Origin: Porphyromonas pogonae
Lineage (GTDB): Bacteria; Bacteroidota; Bacteroidia; Bacteroidales; Porphyromonadaceae
Assembly (NCBI RefSeq): GCF_036320655.1
Contig: NZ_CP143258.1
Span: 1,240,001-1,304,000 of the forward strand
Direction of reading: 5' to 3'
DNA: 64,000 nucleotides
Of the stretch, positions 26,755-35,243 are shown piece by piece. Position numbers and translations under genes: made by a program. The notes beneath the pieces are model-generated. The model had not been told where the DNA came from and made no database searches. It saw only the letters and a program-made list of their open reading frames with translations. Numbering within the stretch: the first letter of the stretch is position 1; each line of letters opens with the position of its first letter.

Positions 26755-28181
26755 CAGAACAATTTAAACAAACCATGAGGGACAAGCCTGCTGTGAGATG
26801 GACGGCTCTTGTGCTTTTGGCATCTACCATGTTCTTTGCATACATGTTTGTGGATGTGTTGTCCCCGTTGCAAAGTCTTTTGCAACAAGAAAGAGGCTGG
26901 GAGCCTACTGCCTACGGTAACTTTGCTGGTTCCGAAATGTTTCTTAACGTCTTTTTCTTCTTCCTTATCTTTGCAGGAGTAATTCTCGATAAGATAGGTG
27001 CTCGCAAAACGGCGGTACTTTCAGGAGTTGTCATGGTAATAGGTGCTTTTATGAAGTACTATGCCGTATCCAACTCATTTATCGGTAGCGGAGCGGAGGC
27101 TTGGTTTACCAATAACCTCAATCTGCCTGATAGCTGGTGGAATGTAACTCCTTTTTTCAAAGGTATGCCTCCTTCTGCCAAGATGGCTGCCGTGGGCTTT
27201 ATGGTTTTCGGTTGTGGTGTTGAGATGGCAGGTATCACCGTATCCAGAGCTATTGTAAAGTGGTTTTCAGGATATGAAATGGCTTTGGCGATGGGTTTGG
27301 AGATGGCTATTGCTCGTGTCGGGGTTGCTATTGTTGTTGTTATTAGTCCTTTGTTGGCAAATTCAGGAGCTATGGCCGATGTTTCCCGTCCCGTACTTTT
27401 CTGCGCTTGCCTTATTCTTATAGGTCTTCTCTCATTCATTATGTTCTTCTTTTTGGACAAGAAATTGGACGATCAGGTAGGAGCTACACTTGAGGAAAAG
27501 GACGATCCTTTCAAATTCCGTGATTTGGGTAAACTCTTTATGAGCCGTACGTTCCTTATCGTGGCATTTTTGTGTGTATTGTACTATTCGGCTATCTTCC
27601 CATTCCAAAAATATGCCATCAACATGTTGCAGTGTAACCTGCAAATCAGTGCAGAAGGTGCAGCCAAGATCTTCTTCTGGTTCCCTATCGGAGCAGCAGC
27701 CATTACGCCTTTTCTTGGTGGATATTTGGATAAAAAGGGTAAAGGAGCTACTATGCTTATCTTTGGAGCTATCCTGATGATTGGTTGCCACCTGATCTTC
27801 GCTTTCTTACCTAAATTCGGTGTTGGTTTGGGCAAACCCATTGCTTTGTTTGCCATTGTACTGTTGGGTATATCATTCTCATTGGTTCCCGCTTCTTTGT
27901 GGCCCTCCGTACCCAAGTTGGTGGAAAACAAATTGCTTGGTTCTGCTTACGCCGTTATCTTCTGGATTCAAAATATCGGGCTTTATTCTTTACCTATGAT
28001 TATTGGTAGCGTACTGCGTAAGTCCAACCCGGGCGTTACGGATCCTCTGCAATACAATTACACCAACCCCATGCTTCTTTTTGCCTTGTTGGGCGTTGCT
28101 GCTTTGCTTTTGGGCTTGTGGCTCAAGGTCGAAGACAAGAAAAAAGGTTACGGATTGGAATTACCTAATGTCAAAAAGTAA
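26751..28181 (+). CDS. MFS transporter
   Basis: A 476-residue major facilitator with about 12 membrane helices. Visible marks include the loop 2-3 motif GVILDKIGARKT and an insert of about 40 residues between helices 3 and 4 (around 105-140, GSGAEAWFTNNLNLPDSW). The central loop DKKLDDQVGATLEEKDD separates the halves. Such proteins are common in Bacteroidetes as organic anion or sugar-phosphate permeases, but I cannot name the substrate. It is translationally coupled to folC, and the terminator is at 28229-28261. Confidence 0.88.
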   Translation: MTEQFKQTMRDKPAVRWTALVLLASTMFFAYMFVDVLSPLQSLLQQERGWEPTAYGNFAGSEMFLNVFFFFLIFAGVILDKIGARKTAVLSGVVMVIGAFMKYYAVSNSFIGSGAEAWFTNNLNLPDSWWNVTPFFKGMPPSAKMAAVGFMVFGCGVEMAGITVSRAIVKWFSGYEMALAMGLEMAIARVGVAIVVVISPLLANSGAMADVSRPVLFCACLILIGLLSFIMFFFLDKKLDDQVGATLEEKDDPFKFRDLGKLFMSRTFLIVAFLCVLYYSAIFPFQKYAINMLQCNLQISAEGAAKIFFWFPIGAAAITPFLGGYLDKKGKGATMLIFGAILMIGCHLIFAFLPKFGVGLGKPIALFAIVLLGISFSLVPASLWPSVPKLVENKLLGSAYAVIFWIQNIGLYSLPMIIGSVLRKSNPGVTDPLQYNYTNPMLLFALLGVAALLLGLWLKVEDKKKGYGLELPNVKK

Positions 28182-28228
28182 TTGATTCTTTATTGGTTTA
28201 CAACCAAAAACAATTACCATCTATTTTT

Positions 28229-28261
28229 CGAGATCGTTCTGCGAAGGGCGATCTCGTTTTT
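28229..28261 (+). terminator. terminator of the folC-MFS transcript
   Basis: CGAGATCG (28229-28236), a 12-base loop and CGATCTCG (28249-28256) are followed by TTTTTATTG. Confidence 0.8.
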
Positions 28262-28266
28262 ATTGA

Positions 28267-28400
28267 TTGTGCTGTATGCAGGTAAATAATTATATTTGTG
28301 TAGAGCAATGATCACATAGAGACGCGATGACTTCAAGTTCCGTGACGTTTTAGCTCCGGTATGCTGTGATATTATCACAGCATATCTTCTTTTAGGCTTT
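28267..28400 (+). ncRNA. candidate small RNA with promoter and long palindrome
   Basis: TTG at 28267-28269, a 21-base spacer and TATATTTG at 28291-28298 form a plausible promoter. About 60 bases on, a perfect palindrome (12-base arms, 28360-28371 and 28373-28384, one central T) is followed by TCTTCTTTTAGG. Nothing in the stretch codes for protein. It could be a transcript of roughly 90 nt, or the palindrome could be an operator. Confidence 0.35.
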
Positions 28401-28540
28401 CTGCTATCATTATGCTTTTACCCGTTTTTTACATTTTTATTTACTTTATTGCTGATGTATCAAGCCAACGTTATTGCGATCTTGCTAATTCTCAAATAAG
28501 GTTCAAAATGTAGACAAAGGCATAAGGGATTCGTTCAAAA

Positions 28541-28574
28541 AAAGCCCCGATTCGCAGAGAGGAATCGGGGCTTT
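28541..28574 (-). terminator. terminator of the two-lipoprotein transcript
   Basis: Perfect 13-bp inverted repeat (28541-28553 with 28562-28574) and, on the minus strand, a run of seven T (28540-28534). It ends transcription of the leftward genes 29280-30896 and 28620-29267. Confidence 0.88.
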
Positions 28575-28619
28575 TGCTCATTACATAGCTATAAGCTGTG
28601 ATTGGCTATAAAGAGATTA

Positions 28620-29267
28620 TTACATATTTACTTCTTTGTAAAGATCATCCCAAATATCTCCCACTTTGACATATTCTATTGTAACTAATGTGGTTATATA
28701 ATCTTTCTTAGTGAAGTCAAATAGTCTGAGTTTTGCCTTTACATCTATTGCGTTCTTAGATTTTTGCTGTACAGAGATTATCTCTCCATATTGCTTATCG
28801 CTGTTATTGTCTTTTTTTTCTATTGTGATATCAATGCCATTGGATGCCAGCTTATATTCGTAATTATTGAATCCATACTTAAACTCTCCAATGTAGGGGG
28901 TTCCAGATTTTATACCTGCCTCAGGGATAGGTATATTGAAATCGATCAAATTCTTAGCGTTATATCTCCCTTTATCATCATTAAAAGGTTTCACACGCAT
29001 AAAAAAGCGAGGGTCATTGATATCGTAAACTAACATTCGGCTATCTTGACGACCATTGGGGAAAAAATAGCGATAGCCTGAAACCAAATCATTATTCTCT
29101 CCGAAGTTATTTACATTTATCGGTGTTTCAGCGTTTATTCTAAATATCCTGTAAAAACCTCTTATAGGTGATAATTTGATATCATCGTCATGCTTGCTGC
29201 ATGAGGTAGAAAGGAGTGTAAGGGCAAGCAGTAGGCCGCTTGTGAGTAATTTCTGAATTTTAGTCAT
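28620..29267 (-). CDS. lipoprotein of unknown function
   Basis: 215 residues with a classic lipoprotein signal (LLSTSC, lipidated Cys near residue 23) followed by an acidic stretch KHDDD, consistent with surface or outer-membrane sorting. The rest is soluble and beta-rich. No motif is recognised. It lies 12 bp after the stop of the larger lipoprotein gene and shares its terminator, so the two probably act together. Base use is more AT-rich than the housekeeping genes nearby, which may indicate accessory origin. Confidence 0.75.
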   Translation of the reverse strand: MTKIQKLLTSGLLLALTLLSTSCSKHDDDIKLSPIRGFYRIFRINAETPINVNNFGENNDLVSGYRYFFPNGRQDSRMLVYDINDPRFFMRVKPFNDDKGRYNAKNLIDFNIPIPEAGIKSGTPYIGEFKYGFNNYEYKLASNGIDITIEKKDNNSDKQYGEIISVQQKSKNAIDVKAKLRLFDFTKKDYITTLVTIEYVKVGDIWDDLYKEVNM

Positions 29268-29279
29268 TGGTCAACTGTA

Positions 29280-30896
29280 TTATTTATTTAAATTTTTAGG
29301 TAGTATCGCAGCTGTTACTACACCATTATTATAAAGCATAACATTGTAATTATTTCCAGAGTGGTTAGTGTCTTTTCCTAAAATAACATTGTCTGTATAG
29401 TTTATATCCAATGTGCCTAAAACTTTAGATGTAATAGTATAATTTATCTTAATAGATGAGGTCTTTGATGTTTCATCTTTATGAGTGAATGTGTGTTTTG
29501 TATTTGAGTCTTTATCTTCGTGTGAAAATGAAGTTTCTTGTGAGTGCGTATATTTAAAGGTCTCTGTATTCTCAATTGATCTTGTCGGATTATATTCTGT
29601 AGCAATGATTCTTATAGTTGTAGCATCAGAATAAATATCCCACTTTTTTAATAACAAAGAACTTCCTACAACATACTTAGCAGGATATACCCATTTTGAA
29701 ACTAGCCTTTTTGAATCAGGATAGTACGTGTATTTAGATCTTCTAATTAGAGTTCTATTTGTTCTATGAACGTACATGCTTGAAAAGCCAAAAAGATCTT
29801 TTGCTCGTACAGGACAGTGCAATGACTGGTGATCAACTTTATCACCACCACTAGTCTTATGAACTGTGAAAACATCAAAAACAAATTCATATGCTCCATC
29901 TGTCCAAACCCTGTCAAGAACCTCTTCATTCGTCAAAGCATAAGTCTTTCTTGACGTTTCTTGTAATTTGGGATTTTTGTCATCCTGAGCGTTCAAACCA
30001 TCATATGCAATTGGTTTGATCGTAAATTTTAACAGTTCTTCACGTATATTGTGATTTAGACGCCCATTGTTGGTATTATCTTTACTCATACTATAGTAAA
30101 TATAGTCACGATGACAAGATTTGTCTAAATTTTCATTATAAGCTTTGATAAGAGATTCATCTAAATATGAAGTAGATATCGAATTATTAATTTCTTCATT
30201 TTGAAAATATATATCATAATGATCCCCTCTCATCTTAGATTCCTCTTTAAACTCATTTGCATCATACGCTTTATCTGCAAAGTCATACTGGCAATCCACA
30301 CCATTAGCTCCAACTCTCATGGCAGAAACGCTTTTCATTCGTTCGTTTTCTTTTACTACAAGGATTGCCGTAGCAGGAACTTCTCCTTTCTTAATTACAT
30401 CTACAGTGTTTCCATCTATGTACAATGGCTTGTCTTCTCCATCTGCTTGGTATGACACTACAAGATCTTTATCATTTACATCCCAGGTATCAGCAGAGAA
30501 GTTGCTGTACAAAGTCAAATCAGGAATTAAAATGTTTAGTTTTGGTAGAGCTTTTTCGATGTCTAATAGTTCAGATTCTTTGCTACAATAAGACAGTAAT
30601 ACCTGACGAAATGTTTTGCCGTTACTCGCAATCTTGTTTTTTACATACGGATAAAACACGTCATAGTCACGGTCAAATTGCTTAATAGCTTCGTTTTTGA
30701 GGAAGGTTCTCAATTCGCTGTCTTCGTATACAGCTTTGGAAAGTAATTTTGCAAAATTTTGCTTGGCTGTAATTAGATTAAGTTCCGAATTGATAGTCTC
30801 AGTCTGGTTAAAGTTTGAGAGGCTACTCACATTCGTCTTCGAACAAGACATCAATACCACTGATAGTAGGGTAATTGATAAAAATAAGTTTTTCAC
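29280..30896 (-). CDS. large lipoprotein of unknown function
   Basis: 538 residues, lipoprotein signal LLSVVLMSC (Cys near 18). The N-terminal third is helical, with IEKALPKLNILIPDLTLYSNFSADTWD; the remainder is rich in polar residues and contains a repeated Thr/Lys/His tract near 455-490. No family is recognised. Codon use is AT-rich. It is the first gene of a two-gene leftward unit with the lipoprotein at 28620-29267. Array 3 lies about 500 bp upstream of its start. Confidence 0.72.
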   Translation of the reverse strand: MKNLFLSITLLSVVLMSCSKTNVSSLSNFNQTETINSELNLITAKQNFAKLLSKAVYEDSELRTFLKNEAIKQFDRDYDVFYPYVKNKIASNGKTFRQVLLSYCSKESELLDIEKALPKLNILIPDLTLYSNFSADTWDVNDKDLVVSYQADGEDKPLYIDGNTVDVIKKGEVPATAILVVKENERMKSVSAMRVGANGVDCQYDFADKAYDANEFKEESKMRGDHYDIYFQNEEINNSISTSYLDESLIKAYNENLDKSCHRDYIYYSMSKDNTNNGRLNHNIREELLKFTIKPIAYDGLNAQDDKNPKLQETSRKTYALTNEEVLDRVWTDGAYEFVFDVFTVHKTSGGDKVDHQSLHCPVRAKDLFGFSSMYVHRTNRTLIRRSKYTYYPDSKRLVSKWVYPAKYVVGSSLLLKKWDIYSDATTIRIIATEYNPTRSIENTETFKYTHSQETSFSHEDKDSNTKHTFTHKDETSKTSSIKINYTITSKVLGTLDINYTDNVILGKDTNHSGNNYNVMLYNNGVVTAAILPKNLNK

Positions 30897-31401
30897 GTAT
30901 TTATTAAAATATTTAAAAATCGCAGTAAAAGTAGTGTAAATATTTCAACATCAAAATGATTGTCTTAAAAATAGTCATCGGTTTAACTTTTTTTGATATC
31001 ATTATTGAGTGTTACAGTACTTTTTTGTCTTAAACATGGGTTTTTACGTTAAGTTTTAGTCAATATACTTAGTCCCCTCTATAAACTATTTTGCCTGTGC
31101 TATCACAAATAGAACGTAATGCCTGAATGCCTCTAATATTTCATGGGGCTTTGGGGCTGTTGTTTGATAAGATTTTGAAAATTGATAATATGAAATAGAA
31201 AGCTTTATTGAGGGCTAAAAATAATCAAACTGTCAAAAAAAATACGAGCTGTCATGTATATTCGTTATGTTCAATTTGACGTATTTATTGGTTATTATAT
31301 ATGTTTTTGAAATTAAAAATGGAATATATCTTTCTTTTTGATTTCGGTTGTTTGATTCTTAATGATTAATAGTATGCTCAAATTTAGTTCGGTTATTTTT
31401 G

Positions 31402-31523
31402 TAACTTGATGGTATTATTTTCTTAGTTACGTTTCATTATTTTTCTAACTAAGAAACCTGAAAAGTTTAGTTAGGAAAATATCATGACGTAGTTAGAAAA
31501 ATAATGAAGCGTAGTTAAGAAAA
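31402..31523 (-). repeat. 22-bp-period array 3 (6 units, TAGTTA/TAACTA core)
   Basis: Cores at 31402 (TAACTT), 31424 (TAGTTA), 31446 (TAACTA), 31468, 31490 and 31512 (all TAGTTA), exactly 22 bp apart. The flanks differ from arrays 1 and 2 (GAAAA follows the core rather than AARTAY), so it is a diverged family member. It lies in a gap (30897-31641) with no visible gene. Confidence 0.8.
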
Positions 31524-31550
31524 ACGCACATTACAGCATAGCGATAAAAA

Positions 31551-31585
31551 AGCCGTAAAGAGGATGTATTATCCTCTATACGGCT
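31551..31585 (-). terminator. hairpin terminator before array 3
   Basis: A 15-bp stem with one mismatch (31551-31565 with 31571-31585), loop GTATT. On the minus strand it is followed by TTTTTT (31550-31545), so it stops leftward transcription. It lies between the IS982 insertion and array 3, the same relative place as the module-1 hairpin. Confidence 0.8.
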
Positions 31586-31641
31586 CTTGTTTATGATCTT
31601 AATGAATTTTTGCTACATACTTACACTTTGATATTTTGTTA

Positions 31642-32718
31642 ACGTGAGTTCGATATAAGGGAAAATAGGAATAATAGAGTTTAAAAAGTGTTGTAAATCA
31701 GTGTAATTTCTTATGTATTTCATTGCAAAAGTGGTGAATTATTTGTATCTTAGTAGCTGATAATCAATAAGATATAAACAAACAAAACACCACTTTATGA
31801 AAACAAATATAGTTGAAATTTTCTGTCTTACCGATGATTTTTCCAAACTTTTCGATACCTTGATTCAGCAAAGAACCCTTTGCGAAGGAAACAAAAAGCG
31901 AAGAAATCGCAAGTTTAGGATGTCCGATGCTGAAATCATGACTATTCTGATTCTTTTCCATCATTCGAGGTATCGCGATTTTAAGTCCTTTTATCTTCAA
32001 TATATTACGCAACAATGTCATTCGGATTTTCCTTCGTTGGTCTCTTACAATCGTTTTGTGGAATTACAAAGCAAGGTGGCATTCAAACTAATTTCATTTC
32101 TCAATATGTGTTGTCTGGGCGAATGCACCGGTATCTCATTCATTGATTCCACACCTTTACGCACCTGCCATATCAAGCGGGCACACGGGCATAAGACCAT
32201 GAAAGGATGGGCCCAAAAGGGCAAATGCAGTATGGGATGGTTCTATGGTTTCAAACTGCATATTGTGATTAACGACCGGGGTGAAATCATTCAATATCAA
32301 ATCACACCGGGGAATACGGATGACCGTGCTCCACTTAAAGGCGGAACCTTCACGAAGAAACTATTCGGCAAACTTGTTGGCGACAGAGGATACATCTCAC
32401 AAAGTCTTTTCGATAAGCTCTTCATTGACGACATACACATGATTACGAAGATAAAGAAAAACATGAAAAACACACTGATGAGCCTGTATGATAGGATATT
32501 ACTCAGAAAAAGAGCACTTGTGGAAACCGTTAATGACCTACTCAAAAACGTTTGTCAAATAGAGCATACACGACATAGAAGCGTCAATAATTTCGCCATT
32601 AATTTGATTGCCGGCATAATTGCCTACAATCTGCTACCCAAAAAGCCGGAATTAAACCTAGAAATCATACACAATCCATCAACCCACTTAGTACACCACG
32701 CTTAGACCGAACTCACGT
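31642..32718 (+). mobile_element. IS982-family insertion sequence, apparently complete
   Basis: About 1077 bp with inverted ends ACGTGAGTTCG and CGAACTCACGT. The flanking TTTGTTA (31635-31641 and 32719-32725) is a 7-bp direct repeat; an eighth T on the left is ambiguous with the element end. It carries one full-length transposase gene. Joining the flanks restores a continuous leader between the promoter at 32962-32993 and array 3, so the element has split a pre-existing module. Confidence 0.9.
31797..32705 (+). CDS. IS982-family transposase
   Basis: 302 residues, intact DDE transposase. The three acids are recognisable in FIDSTPLRTC (D), LVGDRGYISQ (D) and KRALVETVNDLLKN (E). The family tail IEHTRHRSVNNFAINLIAGIIAYN is present. 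Start at 31797 follows an AT-rich leader of about 150 bp from the left end, and the stop is 13 bp from the right end. No frameshift or truncation is seen, so it may be active. Confidence 0.95.
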   Translation: MKTNIVEIFCLTDDFSKLFDTLIQQRTLCEGNKKRRNRKFRMSDAEIMTILILFHHSRYRDFKSFYLQYITQQCHSDFPSLVSYNRFVELQSKVAFKLISFLNMCCLGECTGISFIDSTPLRTCHIKRAHGHKTMKGWAQKGKCSMGWFYGFKLHIVINDRGEIIQYQITPGNTDDRAPLKGGTFTKKLFGKLVGDRGYISQSLFDKLFIDDIHMITKIKKNMKNTLMSLYDRILLRKRALVETVNDLLKNVCQIEHTRHRSVNNFAINLIAGIIAYNLLPKKPELNLEIIHNPSTHLVHHA

Positions 32719-32961
32719 TTTGTTAGGGTTGCATATAATTTGACAAAATAACACCAATCCTACCGTCAATAATAGATTTGATACTTTGGTATTTAGGCAT
32801 GATTAGTAAGGGGCAAATGTGTTGACTTGTGGCAAGCTTAGGTGTATGGAGTATATAAGTGAGATATTCGCTTCAAGTTCCATTTCCTTTTGTAGTAAAT
32901 AAAGTATAGATAAATATAAGTAATTGGTCTTACCATGATCTCAGAGGTATGACCTACATGA

Positions 32962-32993
32962 CAAAGATACAATATTGCACAGCCCTTTGTCAA
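32962..32993 (-). promoter_or_regulatory. module-3 promoter, TTG-N21-TATCTTTG
   Basis: On the minus strand: CTTGACAAAGGG with TTG at 32993-32991, a 21-base spacer and TATCTTTG at 32969-32962. Transcription runs left through about 240 bases of non-coding leader into IS982 and, without the insertion, to the terminator and array 3. No gene is seen in 32726-33268. Confidence 0.65.
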
Positions 32994-33268
32994 GGGGGAA
33001 AGCGTATTTTTTTGTTTAGGAGACAATTTTTTTATGACATCATATCCCATATACTACCTGACCTCTCGGCAGAATATAATAAGAAGTGCTTTTCCCTAAA
33101 AATGCTATGGAATAGCCGTTTGTTTAGGTATTGGTATGTCTGTTAAAAAAAAATAATTGTTGCCACGTTACGCAGTAAAACCTCTTCACATGCGTTTGTA
33201 TTATACAAGTCGGATGAAATAAGCCGACTATGAGGCAAGTCTTAAAAACAATATACATCAGCAAAAGT

Positions 33269-33305
33269 AATCCGCTTACTCCGGGAGGAATGAGCGGATT
33301 CGTTT
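33269..33305. terminator. hairpin downstream of the fimbrillin/nuclease gene
   Basis: AATCCGCT (33269-33276) and AGCGGATT (33293-33300), followed on the plus strand by CGTTTTTATA and on the minus strand by ACTTTTG. It may end leftward transcription from the nuclease gene. Confidence 0.5.
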
Positions 33306-33383
33306 TTATACTTAGCCAGGCGTCTCCTTATTCTACAGATTCCATTGGTGGGTGGACGCAGGGCGCATAAGTTTATAGAGATA

Positions 33384-35090
33384 TTATATCCCCGGCCAAA
33401 CATAGGGGCTAAGGAGAGGATTGGCTGCTTCCACCTTGTTTTCTATCTCATCGGGAAGATTAGGAAAAAGGTCCAACCCTATGGTTTTCTCAAGTTCGTC
33501 TATGGACATGGCCATAGAGCCAAGTCGTGGTACTTTGGCGGGCTTGGTATGATCAGCTTTGAAGGCTATCCCTTTGTACTCATTGCCTTTTTTTACTATC
33601 AATGCCATCCAGTAATAGCGAGGTATAGGCATCTTGCCTTTGAGCTTTGTAGTAAGAATGGCATCGTCCGTGATGGTACCGCCTTTTGCCACATAAATAG
33701 TGTCACGGAAGTTATTGTCCCGTCCCCAGCTTTGCACTCTTTCTTCCAACTGCTGCCATACCCCTGCATTGAAATCATGATATTGAGGGCTCATATTGCT
33801 GTAGTAGAATGTCTGTTCATTGGCTTCCTTACTGTAGACCCTATCTTCCGAGGCAACAAGATGGCCTCTGTCGAATCCTGACCTGTAAAACCATGTTTCG
33901 GTGCTGTATGTAGCAGGTATTTTAGGATCCCATGCCCATAGGTCAGTACGCTTTACGGCTTTGCGGCTGTTCTTGCTGTTGAAAGTAAAGCAGACAAACC
34001 GAGAGTGATGTTTGGCTATGTCATATTCAAGTGAATAGGTAACATCTCCGTCTGATCGATGAGTAATGAAGTAATTATTGCTACCACCTGCGAGACGGGG
34101 CACTTCGGTGAGTGACGGATCGCCATCTATAAATTCATTTTCGGGAACCACCACAGGTGGGTTGGGATCAAAGTTGTTATTATCGTCGAATTTGGGGTCA
34201 TTCAGATTTTGTATAGCTTCGTTCAAGGGGAGTTTTTGGGCTACTGCCTTACCATCACTTGTGAGTGTGATGACTAAGTAATATAGCTTGCCGGGCATGA
34301 CTATGGGGTGCTCCCAAGCATATAAGTAGTCTTTGCCTTGGTACTTTATATTCACAGGAATTTGTGATGTGTATTCGGCAGGTAGTACCCCTGCATGGTA
34401 TTGGCCTTTGTTGGATACCAAAGATACCTCTTGAGGAGTATTTGCTCCCGTTACGAGACCTGTAAATACATTGAATCTAGCCAGTGAATAGAGTCCACTC
34501 ACGCTGATTTGTGCGTTTCCGATCGGTTTATTATTCGAATCTCTCAGTTCTATGACCAATCGTGAAGTAATATGTATGAATTTTAGATTAAGATCTGACA
34601 ATGCACTTTTTTTGCTGCATCCTTTGAGATTGGTGCTCCTCACTATTCGGTAATTAGGATCTGCTTTGGTGTTCATGCTGATATCTCCATCAACTGATAT
34701 GTCGGCAGAGTAGGGGGCATACGCTATGAAATCAACATGAGCTCCATCGTGAGGCATTTTCAGGATATCTTGACTCTCATATCCTTTGAACTGTGGCTCT
34801 ACGCCTCCTTTTGTCGAAAGATACTGACTATTGTCGGCCGTGCGAGTATGGATGCTGCTGAGTCCCAGTTTGGAAGCCCGCATGTATATGCCTATCTGCT
34901 CGTGTTCGTACCAGGTAGATGATACGAATTTGAGAGATGGATTTTCTGCTATTGATCCTACAAAAACAATATTGTTGTCGCCTATTGTATTAGGTGTTAT
35001 AGGTTCATTTTGATTTGATGTTGAACACGAGCCAATAAGCATGGTGGCTGTGGCGGAGATGTAAGTAAAAATGTTTTTTAATAGAGTCAT
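33384..35090 (-). CDS. lipoprotein with fimbrillin-like N-terminus and NUC1 nuclease C-terminus
   Basis: 568 residues. Lipoprotein signal ending LIGSC (Cys near 22). Residues about 35-300 resemble the fimbrillin/Mfa-like family of Bacteroidales (IGIYMRASK, HDGAHVDFIAYAPYSADISVDG, LNLKFIHITSRLVIEL, GQYHAGVLPAE). After a Pro/Asn-rich linker (about 308-325), residues about 340-560 are a DNA/RNA non-specific endonuclease domain with the catalytic DRGH motif (SGFDRGHLVAS, His near 409) and the metal Asn segment YYSNMSPQ. It therefore probably cuts nucleic acids at the cell surface. It is the last of four leftward genes that include a TonB receptor; the gap before it is about 150 bp. Confidence 0.88.
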   Translation of the reverse strand: MTLLKNIFTYISATATMLIGSCSTSNQNEPITPNTIGDNNIVFVGSIAENPSLKFVSSTWYEHEQIGIYMRASKLGLSSIHTRTADNSQYLSTKGGVEPQFKGYESQDILKMPHDGAHVDFIAYAPYSADISVDGDISMNTKADPNYRIVRSTNLKGCSKKSALSDLNLKFIHITSRLVIELRDSNNKPIGNAQISVSGLYSLARFNVFTGLVTGANTPQEVSLVSNKGQYHAGVLPAEYTSQIPVNIKYQGKDYLYAWEHPIVMPGKLYYLVITLTSDGKAVAQKLPLNEAIQNLNDPKFDDNNNFDPNPPVVVPENEFIDGDPSLTEVPRLAGGSNNYFITHRSDGDVTYSLEYDIAKHHSRFVCFTFNSKNSRKAVKRTDLWAWDPKIPATYSTETWFYRSGFDRGHLVASEDRVYSKEANEQTFYYSNMSPQYHDFNAGVWQQLEERVQSWGRDNNFRDTIYVAKGGTITDDAILTTKLKGKMPIPRYYWMALIVKKGNEYKGIAFKADHTKPAKVPRLGSMAMSIDELEKTIGLDLFPNLPDEIENKVEAANPLLSPYVWPGI

Positions 35091-35190
35091 TATATCAGCG
35101 TTTGTGTATTCTTTTCAATCGTACAAAAGTAACTTTAGCTTTTCAATATAAAAAGGAGATTTGTCTCTAAAATCAGCATGAAAGTAAAAA

Positions 35191-35222
35191 AGGCTGTGAC
35201 ATCTAATTTGATATCACAGCCT
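35191..35222 (-). terminator. terminator between BACON/DUF5689 and nuclease genes
   Basis: AGGCTGTGA (35191-35199) and TCACAGCCT (35214-35222), with inner ATC/GAT pairing; on the minus strand TTTTTTAC follows. The nuclease gene may thus be expressed partly from its own promoter. Confidence 0.75.
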
Positions 35223-35243
35223 ATTATTGTATCGGGAAATGGA

